A stretch of 64,000 nucleotides of DNA from Candidatus Aegiribacteria sp. MLS_C. Lineage in GTDB: Bacteria > Fermentibacterota > Fermentibacteria > Fermentibacterales > JCC-6. The notes below the pieces were generated by a model. The model was not told the origin of the DNA and ran no database searches. It was given only the letters and a program-made list of their open reading frames with translations. Numbering within the stretch: position 1 is the stretch's first letter; each line of letters starts with the position of its first letter. A program made the translations under genes and the position numbers. The stretch lies in the NCBI GenBank assembly GCA_002030045.1, contig LQBI01000024.1, positions 62,001 through 126,000 on the forward strand, in the 5' to 3' direction. Shown here piece after piece: positions 8,851 to 16,666 of the stretch.

Positions 8851-9411
8851 TCATCGGAGTCCGTTGAGGGAAAGTATGATGTCCACCGCCTCGGAAATGT
8901 CCTCGGCCACCCTCCAGGGTCCCGGCAGTCCGGTGGACTCTATAAGCTCCAGCTGTTCCCTTCCGCGGCCGGTCATGACCATTATGGTTCGCAGACCTGC
9001 ATTCCTTCCAAGTTCCATATCGGATACGGCATCGCCGACGATGAATCCTCCTGAGGGAAGATCGAGGTCCCTGACCGCGGAATCGACCATGCCGGTGGCG
9101 GGTTTTCGGCAGCTGCATCCGTCGTCCGGCAGATGAGGACAGTAGTAGATACCTGAAAGTACCCCTCCCGCGGTGCTGACAAGCTCCGACAGATGGTAGT
9201 TGACAGCCCTCACGGAATCCTCGTCGCAGAGTCCCCTACCGATGCATGACTGGTTGGTCACCACCACTACTGGATGTCCGGCACGGTAAAGCCTGACTAT
9301 AGACTGGATGGCGCCGGGAAGCGGGATGAAATCATCGATCCCTCTGACGTAGTACCGACGGTTGCGGTTTATGACTCCGTCGCGGTCGAGGTAGACGGGC
9401 AGGGGGGTCAT
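8851..9411 (-). CDS. gmhB: D-glycero-D-manno-heptose 1,7-bisphosphate 7-phosphatase
   Basis: A 186-residue HAD phosphatase that removes the 7-phosphate of heptose 1,7-bisphosphate in ADP-heptose synthesis for LPS core. The HAD nucleophile motif 'YLDRDGVIN' lies near residue 8, 'VVVTNQS' is motif II, and 'VGDAVSDMELG' is motif IV. The zinc-binding insert of GmhB is visible as 'YYCPHLPDDGCSCRKP' (Cys-x-His and Cys-x-Cys). The related histidinol-phosphatase part of HisB is possible, but the heptosyltransferase and lipid A genes nearby favour GmhB. The start overlaps the epimerase stop by ATGA, so the two are coupled. Confidence 0.9.
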   Translation of the reverse strand: MTPLPVYLDRDGVINRNRRYYVRGIDDFIPLPGAIQSIVRLYRAGHPVVVVTNQSCIGRGLCDEDSVRAVNYHLSELVSTAGGVLSGIYYCPHLPDDGCSCRKPATGMVDSAVRDLDLPSGGFIVGDAVSDMELGRNAGLRTIMVMTGRGREQLELIESTGLPGPWRVAEDISEAVDIILSLNGLR

Positions 9412-10352
9412 TCAGCGGTCTCCAGTCTCTTCCTGTGGTATTCCACCAGGTCCTTCAGACCCTGCTCGAATGTAATGGCGGGTTTCCAGCCCAGCTCCTC
9501 CCCGGCTCTCGTTCCATCCAGGGCTATCCTGTTTATCTCCTCCGGGAGAGGAGGCCCGAAGACAGGTTCCAGGCCCGTACCAACCGTTTCCCTGATTATT
9601 CCGTCCAGTTCCAGGACGGACCTTCCGACCCCGAAACCTAGGTTGTATATCCTTCCATCCAGCTCTTTCCTGTCCAGGTCCAGTGCCATCAAGTTGGCCC
9701 TGGCGATGTCCTTCACGTGGACGTAATCCCTGAGCTGCATTCCGTCGCCGTTTATTCTCGGCGGATTGCCGGTCAGATAGGCCAGAGTGAAAATGGCGGT
9801 GACACCGGCTTCTCCGCAGGGGTTCTGTCTTGGGCCGTAGACGTTGGGATATCTCAGTACGACGTAGTCGAGACCGTAGAGGTGCCTGTAGAGGAACAGG
9901 TAGTGCTCTACAGCGTGTTTGCTGACCCCGTAGTGGCATATGGGGTTCACCGGATGCTCCTCGGTCACGGGAATGGTCTCGGGCTCGCCGTAGACCGCAC
10001 CTCCGGTCGATGCATAGACGACCCTTTGTACACCGCCCTTCCTGCAGGCCTCCAGGAGGTTGAGGGTTCCGATTATGTTCACGTCGGCATCGAAGACGGG
10101 TTCCCTCACAGACCGTCTGACATCCATCTGGGCCGCGTGGTGGCATACCGCGTGGAATCCTCCCGAGACGACGAGATCGTGTGCTTCGGGGCTCCTGATG
10201 TCCATCCTGTGGAATGTCACCCCGCGGCTCACGTTCTCGATGAACCCGGTGGAGAGGTCGTCGAGTGAATGGACTTCGAATCCCTGCTCAAGCAGGTGAT
10301 CGGCTATATTGGAGCCTATGAAACCTGCTCCTCCTGTTATCAGTACCCTCAT
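9408..10352 (-). CDS. NAD-dependent sugar-nucleotide epimerase (GalE-like)
   Basis: A 314-residue extended short-chain dehydrogenase. It starts with the NAD-binding 'MRVLITGGAGFIGSNIADHL' motif. The catalytic site shows 'YASTGGAVYGEP' and the YxxxK motif 'YGVSKHAVEHYL'. 'RYPNVYGPRQNP' and 'RDYVHVKDIARAN' are typical of UDP-glucose/UDP-GlcNAc 4-epimerases. It probably interconverts UDP-hexoses for surface polysaccharide. I chose ATG 10352 because a GGAGG lies 5 nt upstream; the frame stays open another 47 codons without family similarity. It precedes gmhB with a 4-nt overlap. ADP-heptose 6-epimerase is a less likely alternative. Confidence 0.88.
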   Translation of the reverse strand: MRVLITGGAGFIGSNIADHLLEQGFEVHSLDDLSTGFIENVSRGVTFHRMDIRSPEAHDLVVSGGFHAVCHHAAQMDVRRSVREPVFDADVNIIGTLNLLEACRKGGVQRVVYASTGGAVYGEPETIPVTEEHPVNPICHYGVSKHAVEHYLFLYRHLYGLDYVVLRYPNVYGPRQNPCGEAGVTAIFTLAYLTGNPPRINGDGMQLRDYVHVKDIARANLMALDLDRKELDGRIYNLGFGVGRSVLELDGIIRETVGTGLEPVFGPPLPEEINRIALDGTRAGEELGWKPAITFEQGLKDLVEYHRKRLETAE

Positions 10353-10411
10353 CGATCCTCCGATCCTTGCCGCATGGAGCACCGTACCTGCGCACGGCTG
10401 AGTCCGGACGT

Positions 10412-10442
10412 ATATTAACTCCGAACAGGTGCCACGGCACAA
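10412..10442 (-). promoter_or_regulatory. Possible promoter of epimerase-gmhB
   Basis: On the minus strand a TAATAT (complement of 10412-10417) resembles a -10 element. TTGTGC (complement of 10437-10442) resembles a -35 with a 19-nt spacer. This lies about 60 nt upstream of the epimerase start. The match is loose. Confidence 0.25.
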
Positions 10443-10468
10443 TAACATTGTGGAGGTCATGGTCAAGG

Positions 10469-10667
10469 GCTGAATGAAGAGCAGGCTCTTCATTCAGCTT
10501 GGGAGAATCACCTGCGGTGTTCTCCACGATGAGAGCAGGCTCTTCATTCAGCTTGGGAGAATCACCTGCGGTGTTCTCCTCGACTGAATCGAGGTTGTTG
10601 ACCGTTATTCAGCCTGGGAGAATCACCTGCGGTGTTCTCCTCGATGAGAGCAGGGTTTTCATTCAGC
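10469..10667. repeat. Array of two alternating hairpin units (A-B-A-B-A-B-A)
   Basis: The 367-bp divergent gap between the epimerase and ddl contains a regular array. Unit A1 (10469-10498) is a perfect inverted repeat of 14-bp arms (GCTGAATGAAGAGC) with a 2-nt loop. Unit B is a 25-nt hairpin with arms GGAGAATCACC/GGTGTTCTCC. It occurs three times without a single difference, at 10501-10525, 10555-10579 and 10616-10640. Between and after the B units are degenerate A units at 10528-10552, 10584-10612 and 10643-10667; all end in TTCAG or ATTCAGC. B starts are 54 and 61 nt apart. No protein frame, U-run or CRISPR-like spacing is evident. It could be a REP/BIME-type element, a protein-binding array or a leader RNA of ddl. 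Confidence 0.85.
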
Positions 10668-10719
10668 AAGTATTGAGCAGTGCATGTATTTCGGTCTGCC
10701 GGTTTCCCAGGGAGGAAAG

Positions 10720-11730
10720 ATGAAGGTTCTGCTGCTCTACGGAGGCAGGTCCGCCGAACACGACGTTTCGCTGGTCTCAGCCGGGTTCGTGCGTGAAGTC
10801 CTCTGCAATTCAGGTCACGAGGTCATCATGGTCCTCATCGGCCGGGACGGCGGATGGAGGCTCGAGGAAGACGCTATCACCGTTTCGGCGGACGGTACGC
10901 CCTGGGAGCTGAGATCGGGTTCGGAGCGGATTTCCTTCGACATCGTCTTTCCGGTACTGCACGGACCGATGGGGGAGGACGGAACGCTGCAGGGACTATG
11001 CATGATGGCGGGCTGGCCCTTCGCGGGTGCCGGTGTCATGACCTCCTCCATGGCCATGAACAAGGTGACAGCCAAACTGATGGCCGGCACATGCGGACTT
11101 CCGGTGCTTCCCTGGACATTCTTCGAGGAGGGGTGCGAACCCGACATGGAAGCTGTCTCCACCCTTGGCTACCCTGTCTTCGTCAAGCCCGCCAGAATGG
11201 GTTCCAGTGTGGGCATCTCGCGGGTCGATGCCCCGGTGGAACTTCGGGCGGCAGTGGAACTCGCCAGAAGACATGATGGACTTGTCCTGGTCGAGAAGGG
11301 CATGGTCCGGGCAAGGGAGATAGAGGTGGCCCTGCTGGCTGAGGAGGGCAGGGTATCATCATCGATACCCGGGGAGATAGTACCCGGGCTGGAGTGGTAC
11401 GACTACGAGGCCAAATACAATTGTCCTGGATCGAGGCTTCTCATACCGGCCCCTATACCGGACGGACTGGCGGAGAAGGTCCGTTCCATGGCCGAGACAA
11501 GTTTCTCAATGCTCTCAGGGAGCGGTTTCGCCAGGGCTGATTTCCTCCTCGACAGCAGCGGGAACCTCTACTTCAACGAGATCAATACCATACCCGGGTT
11601 CACAGGTATCAGCATGTTCCCGAAGCTCTGGGAGGCAAGCGGCGTACCGGTCCCGGAAGTGCTCGAAAGGATAATCGGGGAAGCCATCAGGAGGCATTCC
11701 CGGCTCGGGGGCCCCGGAGGTGGCGGATGA
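10720..11730 (+). CDS. ddl: D-alanine--D-alanine ligase
   Basis: A 336-residue ATP-grasp enzyme making D-Ala-D-Ala for peptidoglycan in the cytoplasm. The N terminus 'MKVLLLYGGRSAEHDVSLVS' is characteristic. 'FPVLHGPMGEDGTLQGL' is the substrate loop, 'FVKPARMGSSVGISRV' the ATP-binding lysine region, and 'FLLDSSGNLYFNEINTIPGF' the metal-binding end. ATG 10720 is preceded by GGAGGA; the upstream in-frame ATG at 10684 lacks family similarity. The hairpin array lies immediately upstream. The downstream gene begins one base after its stop. Confidence 0.95.
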   Translation: MKVLLLYGGRSAEHDVSLVSAGFVREVLCNSGHEVIMVLIGRDGGWRLEEDAITVSADGTPWELRSGSERISFDIVFPVLHGPMGEDGTLQGLCMMAGWPFAGAGVMTSSMAMNKVTAKLMAGTCGLPVLPWTFFEEGCEPDMEAVSTLGYPVFVKPARMGSSVGISRVDAPVELRAAVELARRHDGLVLVEKGMVRAREIEVALLAEEGRVSSSIPGEIVPGLEWYDYEAKYNCPGSRLLIPAPIPDGLAEKVRSMAETSFSMLSGSGFARADFLLDSSGNLYFNEINTIPGFTGISMFPKLWEASGVPVPEVLERIIGEAIRRHSRLGGPGGGG

Positions 11731-11731
11731 C

Positions 11732-12769
11732 ATGAGATATCTAAGGGTGGACCTCAGGAGCGATACCGTCAGCACTCCGTGCCATTCCATGCGGAACGCA
11801 ATGGCCAGGGCCGAGGTCGGTGACGACGTATTCGGAGAGGACCCGTCGGTCAATCATCTCGAGGAATTGGTGGCGGAAATGACCGGATTCGACAGGGCGG
11901 TCTTCATGCCCACCGGTACGATGTCCAACGGTGTCGCCATACGGACCATCGCTGCGCAGGGGGATGAGGTGATATGCGGCAGCAGAAGCCATGTTTATGT
12001 CTACGAGAACGCCCAGTACGCCGCGCTCGGGGGAATACAGATGCACAGGGTGGACGAGGACGGCAGCGGTAGTCCGCCTCCGAAGGAGGTTGAGGAACTG
12101 CTCTCGAGGGGAGATGACCAGCATCACGCTCCCAGGACCCTGGTAACGCTGGAGGATACACATAACATCATGGGAGGCCTTGTCATGCCGCAGGAGAGGA
12201 AGGAACAGCTCCTGGGCGTATGCAGGGCAAGGGGAGTACCGTTATACCTCGACGGCGCAAGGGCGTGGCACGCTGCTGTGACACTGGACGTAACCCTGAG
12301 AGAACTGCTTTCCGGTTACAGAATGGTTTCCATGTGTTTCTCAAAGGCCCTGGGAAGTCCTGCAGGCTCGATCCTGCTCTGTTCGGACGAGGACGAGAAG
12401 AGGGTCAGGTTCCTCAGGAAGCAGCACGGGGGTGGGATGCGCCAGGCGGGCATTCTGGCGGCAGCCTGTATCTACGCCCTGGAACACAACCTGCCTCATC
12501 TCGAGAGGACCCACAGGTACGCCAGGAGTCTGGCCAGGGGGATCTCACGCTCTAGACTGCTGAAACCGGTGAATCCGGATCCACAAAGCAACATAGTCAT
12601 AGCCGACACACCTGAGGGCAAGGCCCAGGCGATAGTAGAGGCCCTGGCCGACCTGGACATAGGCTGTCTGGCCCTTTCCCCCTCCAGACTGAGGTTCGTC
12701 ACGCACCTGTCACTGTCGGTGAGCGGGGTCAAGTATGCTGCTGACATCCTGTCGGCGTTTGGAGGATGA
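11732..12769 (+). CDS. ltaE: Low-specificity L-threonine aldolase (PLP enzyme)
   Basis: About 345 residues, fold-type I PLP enzyme of the beta-eliminating lyase family, which cleaves threonine or allo-threonine to glycine and acetaldehyde. Landmarks are 'DLRSDTVSTP' at the start, 'FMPTGTMSNGVAIR', 'HNIMGGLVMP', 'YLDGARAWHAAV' (PLP-binding aspartate and arginine) and the Schiff-base lysine in 'MCFSKALGSPAGS'. ATG 11732 was preferred because GGAGG ends 11 nt before it; a GTG at 11720 lies inside that Shine-Dalgarno sequence. It sits in a peptidoglycan/lipid A gene run, so it may feed glycine or be co-opted; that is speculation. Confidence 0.87.
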   Translation: MRYLRVDLRSDTVSTPCHSMRNAMARAEVGDDVFGEDPSVNHLEELVAEMTGFDRAVFMPTGTMSNGVAIRTIAAQGDEVICGSRSHVYVYENAQYAALGGIQMHRVDEDGSGSPPPKEVEELLSRGDDQHHAPRTLVTLEDTHNIMGGLVMPQERKEQLLGVCRARGVPLYLDGARAWHAAVTLDVTLRELLSGYRMVSMCFSKALGSPAGSILLCSDEDEKRVRFLRKQHGGGMRQAGILAAACIYALEHNLPHLERTHRYARSLARGISRSRLLKPVNPDPQSNIVIADTPEGKAQAIVEALADLDIGCLALSPSRLRFVTHLSLSVSGVKYAADILSAFGG

Positions 12770-12770
12770 A

Positions 12771-13706
12771 ATGGTAACAGGAGTCATAGGCGCGGGGCAT
12801 CTCGGCTATCATCACGCCAGGATACTGGGGGAACTGACCGGCGGCACCGTCCCTGTCTTCGACACTGACGGGGAAAGGATGAGAACGCTGGCCTCCGAAC
12901 TCGACGTCCGGCCGTGCACGGGTCTGGAATCAATGCTGGAGGAGTGTGATTCCGTGGTCGTTGCAACCAGTACCTCGACACACCACCAGGTGGTCATGAA
13001 GGCCCTGGATGCAGGGGTCCACGTGCTGGTGGAGAAACCCATCGCCTCCAGCGCCGCCGAAGGCAGGGAGATGGTGCTGAAGGCCGAGGATTCGAACCTG
13101 GTGCTAGCCGTCGGGCACGTAGAGAGGTTCAATCCCGCGATAATGGCTGCATCCGAACTGATCGAGAACCCGCTGTTCATTGAGGGGCACAGAATGGCGC
13201 CCTTCAACCCGAGGGGTACGGACGTTTCCGTCGTGCTTGACCTGATGATACACGACATAGACCTGGTCCTCTCGTTCGTCCGTTCACAGGTAGCTTCGGT
13301 CCAGGCCTCAGGAATGCCCGTCCTGAGCGGTAACGTGGACATAGCAAGCGCAAGGATACAGTTCGAGAACGGCTGCGTGGTGAACATGACAGCCAGCAGG
13401 ATATCAAGGGAGCGGATAAGAAAGCTGCGATTCTTCCAGCCCAGGATGTACGTGGCGGTGGATTTCGCCGCCAGGGAGGTGGAGGCTTACCGGCTGCAGG
13501 GGGATTCCATAATGCCTGTGACAGTTGAAGTGCCGGATAGTGACGCGCTCACGGAGGAGCTGAGGGATTTCCGGAACGCCTGCTCCACAGGCGGCGCTCC
13601 GGTGGTCAGCGGCCGGGAAGGTCTCAATGCGCTGATATCGGCGCAGATCATCTCCGGCAGAATAAACGAGGCCGTGGAGAATCTGATGGGCCGTCCGACG
13701 GAATGA
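12771..13706 (+). CDS. Gfo/Idh/MocA-family oxidoreductase in lipid A locus
   Basis: A 311-residue NAD(P)-dependent sugar oxidoreductase. The Rossmann motif 'GVIGAGHLGYHHARIL' is at the N terminus, 'HVLVEKPIASS' is the EKP motif with the catalytic lysine, and 'DLMIHDIDLVLSF' is the C-terminal domain signature. ATG 12771 follows GGAGGATGA directly. It overlaps lpxB by 4 nt. This coupling to lpxB recalls GnnA, which oxidises UDP-GlcNAc at C3 on the way to 3-amino lipid A, but no obvious GnnB-type aminotransferase lies beside it. The substrate is therefore unproven. Confidence 0.8.
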   Translation: MVTGVIGAGHLGYHHARILGELTGGTVPVFDTDGERMRTLASELDVRPCTGLESMLEECDSVVVATSTSTHHQVVMKALDAGVHVLVEKPIASSAAEGREMVLKAEDSNLVLAVGHVERFNPAIMAASELIENPLFIEGHRMAPFNPRGTDVSVVLDLMIHDIDLVLSFVRSQVASVQASGMPVLSGNVDIASARIQFENGCVVNMTASRISRERIRKLRFFQPRMYVAVDFAAREVEAYRLQGDSIMPVTVEVPDSDALTEELRDFRNACSTGGAPVVSGREGLNALISAQIISGRINEAVENLMGRPTE

Positions 13707-14794
13707 GGGTGGTAATATCCGCCGGAGACCCTTCCGGCGATGTAAGGGCTGCGGAACTTGTGACTGAGCTTTCAAGAAGGGTGGATATCTCCGTTTCCGG
13801 GCTTGGAGGCCCCCATCTCAGGGAATCTGGCGTCTCCGTCCTCTTCGACCTGGAGGAATACTCGGTGATGGGATTCGCCGAAGTGCTGACATCGCTGGGA
13901 AGGTTCCGGCGCCTCAGGAACATGATCAGGAGGCACATCGAGGAGGCTGCTCCCGATATTGTCCTTCTGGTGGACTATCCGGGTTTCAACATACCGCTTG
14001 CCCGATGGGCCAGTTCCAGGGGGTTCAGGGTAGTCTACTACATCTCCCCGCAGCTCTGGGCATGGGGGAGAGGCAGGGTTAGAAAGATCAGGGGTTCCGT
14101 CGACCTGATGATAACGCTGTTCGAATTCGAGGTGGATTTCTACCGTGAACACGGTGTAAGGGCCTTCTTCGCGGGACATCCGCTGGCCGATTCGATACCT
14201 GAGCCCATGGAGACAGGGCTCACGGGACGGATAGCTCTGCTTCCGGGAAGCAGGCGCCAGGAGGTGTCGATGCTTGCCGGACCGATGGCCGATGCCTACG
14301 GGCTGCTGAGGGAGGGAGGTCTGGTTGGATCCGCCGCGGTGGCGGTATCAGGCAGCGTACCGAATGAGCTTTATGACCCGATCCTCCGTATGGAGGGGGT
14401 GTCGGCAGCCGGTTCCGTCAGGGAGGCTCTCACCGGAGCTGCAGCTGCTGTTGTCTGTTCCGGAACGGCCACTCTTGAGACGGCCATGTGGGGTATACCC
14501 TTCATCGTCACCTACAGGACCTCCAGGCTTACATGGAGCATCGCAAGGCTTCTCGTCCGAGGGGTCAGGAACATAGGGATGGCCAACCTGGTGGCGGGAG
14601 AGGAGTACTTCCCCGAGCTGCTGCAGAACCGTGTGACACCGGAAGGAATAGCAGAATGCATCTCGTCCATGCTCAGGGTCGGACCCGAAAGGAACAGGGC
14701 GCTGGAGGGTACGACCAGGGTGAGGGAGGCCCTGGGAGAGCCGGGATCCTCCGCCAGGGCCGCTGAAGCCCTGATCCGGTCAGCCGGAGAATAG
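13703..14794 (+). CDS. lpxB: Lipid-A-disaccharide synthase
   Basis: A 363-residue GT19 glycosyltransferase that joins UDP-diacylglucosamine and lipid X at the inner membrane. Family landmarks are 'ISAGDPSGDVRAAELV' at the N terminus, 'EYSVMGFAEVL', 'VLLVDYPGFNIPLA', 'VYYISPQLWAWGRGRVRKI', 'FFAGHPLAD', 'LLPGSRRQEV', and 'CSGTATLETAMWGIPFIVTYRTS'. The length is usual for the family. The ATG overlaps the oxidoreductase stop by 4 nt. An acyltransferase-Kdo transferase fusion and lpxK follow directly, so this is the late lipid A operon. Confidence 0.95.
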   Translation: MRVVISAGDPSGDVRAAELVTELSRRVDISVSGLGGPHLRESGVSVLFDLEEYSVMGFAEVLTSLGRFRRLRNMIRRHIEEAAPDIVLLVDYPGFNIPLARWASSRGFRVVYYISPQLWAWGRGRVRKIRGSVDLMITLFEFEVDFYREHGVRAFFAGHPLADSIPEPMETGLTGRIALLPGSRRQEVSMLAGPMADAYGLLREGGLVGSAAVAVSGSVPNELYDPILRMEGVSAAGSVREALTGAAAAVVCSGTATLETAMWGIPFIVTYRTSRLTWSIARLLVRGVRNIGMANLVAGEEYFPELLQNRVTPEGIAECISSMLRVGPERNRALEGTTRVREALGEPGSSARAAEALIRSAGE

Positions 14795-14800
14795 CATCCC

Positions 14801-16666
14801 ATGGACCTTATGAGCCTGTCCCGGTCACTCGGCAGGATATTCATGCGCCTCAGCGGCTTGTCATGGAGGGTGGTGTACCTCCGACCCGCGGGAGGAAGAG
14901 CCGGCGGCGCAAGGGGAAGACCCGTCTTCTTCGCTTTCTGGCACGGAAGACAGCTCCCGCTTATACACACGCACAGGGACGAGGGCGTCACCGTCCTCGT
15001 AAGCAGCAACACCGACGGGCAGTACGTGACCAACGTCATCCTTTCAATGGGTTTCGACACCGTCCGTGGTTCCAGCTCCAGGGGGGGCACCCGGGCTGTG
15101 AGAAGCATGTCAAAGGTACTCAGGCAGGGCATTGACTGCGCGATAACACCTGACGGACCAAGGGGCCCGGCGTGTGCGGCCAAGCCGGGCACTGCCCTTA
15201 TCTCGAGACTGGGGTCCAGACCGGTGGTTCCCATGGGCACCTCCGCATGGCCGGCGATACGGTTCGGTTCCTGGGACGGTTTCCTGCTTCCCCTTCCCTT
15301 CTCGAGGGTTGTCGTAGTCGAGGGAAGACCTCTGCATCCGATGAGCAGGGGCAATGACCAGGATCTGTGGATCCGCCGTCTGGAAAGGGAGCTGAACTCC
15401 GTTACCGCTACGGCGGACCTCCTGTCGCTGCCCTCTTCGAGAATGTCTTTCGGGCTATGCAGGTTGGCCGGCCACCTTTTCATGCCCGCCGCCGCTCTTG
15501 TCCTCAGGTTGCGCGGCAGCGAGGAAAGACTGGAACGGAGCGGGAGGATCGAACCCAGGAACGACCGCCCTGTATGGCTCCACGGCTCTTCCCTGGGCGA
15601 GCTGAACGGGCTGCTGCCATACATGAAAGTGCTCAGGGAGAACGGGCTTCCCGTGTTCGTGACATGTTTCACTCCGGCGGGAAGGGAGTTCGTCAGGGAG
15701 CAGGGTCTTAGCGGTTCCTACCTGCCCCTTGACCTGCCGCTCTTCGTACGGAGGTTCCTGGACCGATTGACACCCCGTGCACTGGTACTTGCTGAGACCG
15801 AAATATGGCCGAACACGCTCCTTGAAACCGTCTTAAGGGGAATACCGTGCCTTCTGGTGAACGGAAGGCTCTCATCAGGAAGCCTCAGGGCCTACCGGAG
15901 GCTCCTTCCGTTGTCAGGCGAAATCCTCTCATGTTTCAGGACTGTCTCAGCGAGAACACCGGAGGACATGGAGAGGTTCAGGGAACTCGGAGTGGACGGT
16001 TCCGTACTGCTGACCGGCGGCGACTCAAAGTCCCTGGCGGACAGCGGGGATCCGCCGTTAGGATGGAGGCGGCTCCTCTACAGGGGAAGACCCGTGCTGG
16101 TTGCGGGATCCACCAGGAGCGGAGAGGAGGGGACCGTGGTCAGGTCGGCCCTGGCTGCGGGATACCTTCCGGTGGTGGCGCCCAGGCATATCGAGCGGCT
16201 TCAGGAGGTGGAAGATATAATGCGCAGCGAGGGTCTTTCGCCGGTAAGATGGTCGGTGCTTTCGAGGGGCGGGACCGGCGAGCTTGATTTCGATTCCGTG
16301 ACCGTAGATGTTCGCGGTGTGCTGGCTTCCCTCTACGGGGCCGGTGATGCGGCTTTCGTTGGAGGGACTCTGGTGCCCGTCGGAGGCCACAACGTGCTGG
16401 AACCGGTTATGCGGGGAGTCCCGCTTCTGACAGGCCCGTATTTCCACAGTTTCGGTGAACAGGTCATTAGACTTTCCGAGGCGGGTGCGGCATTCATATG
16501 CAGCGGCGGGGAGGAAATGACGGCGGCTCTGAATGCCGTCTCAACCGGCAGTGTAACGAAGGAGATGGTCCTGGGATGCTTCAGCGATCTGAGAGCCGGG
16601 GCGGATGCCGGGATCAGGGATGTTCTGGTGGAGTCCGGAATAATGGAGGACCATGGAGAGACCTGA
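14801..16666 (+). CDS. waaA: Fusion of DUF374 acyltransferase and Kdo transferase
   Basis: A 621-residue two-domain protein. Residues 1 to about 215 are a lysophospholipid-acyltransferase-like DUF374 domain: 'FFAFWHGRQLPLI' carries the histidine of the HX4D-like region, followed by 'VLVSSNTDGQYVTNVI', 'GSSSRGGTRAVR' and 'CAITPDGPRGPACAAKPG'. Residues about 235-621 are a 3-deoxy-D-manno-octulosonic acid transferase (KdtA/WaaA): 'WLHGSSLGELNG', 'VTCFTPAGREF', 'LVLAETEIWPNTL', 'LVAGSTRSGEEG' and 'GAGDAAFVGGTLVPVGGHNVLEP'. One polypeptide would thus add Kdo and perhaps an acyl chain to the lipid A precursor at the inner membrane. The acyl substrate is not known. No internal stop or frameshift separates the halves. 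Confidence 0.88.
   Translation: MDLMSLSRSLGRIFMRLSGLSWRVVYLRPAGGRAGGARGRPVFFAFWHGRQLPLIHTHRDEGVTVLVSSNTDGQYVTNVILSMGFDTVRGSSSRGGTRAVRSMSKVLRQGIDCAITPDGPRGPACAAKPGTALISRLGSRPVVPMGTSAWPAIRFGSWDGFLLPLPFSRVVVVEGRPLHPMSRGNDQDLWIRRLERELNSVTATADLLSLPSSRMSFGLCRLAGHLFMPAAALVLRLRGSEERLERSGRIEPRNDRPVWLHGSSLGELNGLLPYMKVLRENGLPVFVTCFTPAGREFVREQGLSGSYLPLDLPLFVRRFLDRLTPRALVLAETEIWPNTLLETVLRGIPCLLVNGRLSSGSLRAYRRLLPLSGEILSCFRTVSARTPEDMERFRELGVDGSVLLTGGDSKSLADSGDPPLGWRRLLYRGRPVLVAGSTRSGEEGTVVRSALAAGYLPVVAPRHIERLQEVEDIMRSEGLSPVRWSVLSRGGTGELDFDSVTVDVRGVLASLYGAGDAAFVGGTLVPVGGHNVLEPVMRGVPLLTGPYFHSFGEQVIRLSEAGAAFICSGGEEMTAALNAVSTGSVTKEMVLGCFSDLRAGADAGIRDVLVESGIMEDHGET

Noticed and set aside
9412-10146. 244-codon minus frame overlapping the epimerase
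   Set aside because: It is another frame of the same strand as a clear sugar epimerase with Arg/Gly-rich noise composition.
10469-10498. A1 hairpin as an intrinsic terminator
   Set aside because: No U-run follows on either strand and both flanking genes point away from it.
10469-10667. Hairpin array as a CRISPR array
   Set aside because: Repeats are self-complementary and the intervening segments are themselves related (A units), not unique spacers; no cas genes nearby.
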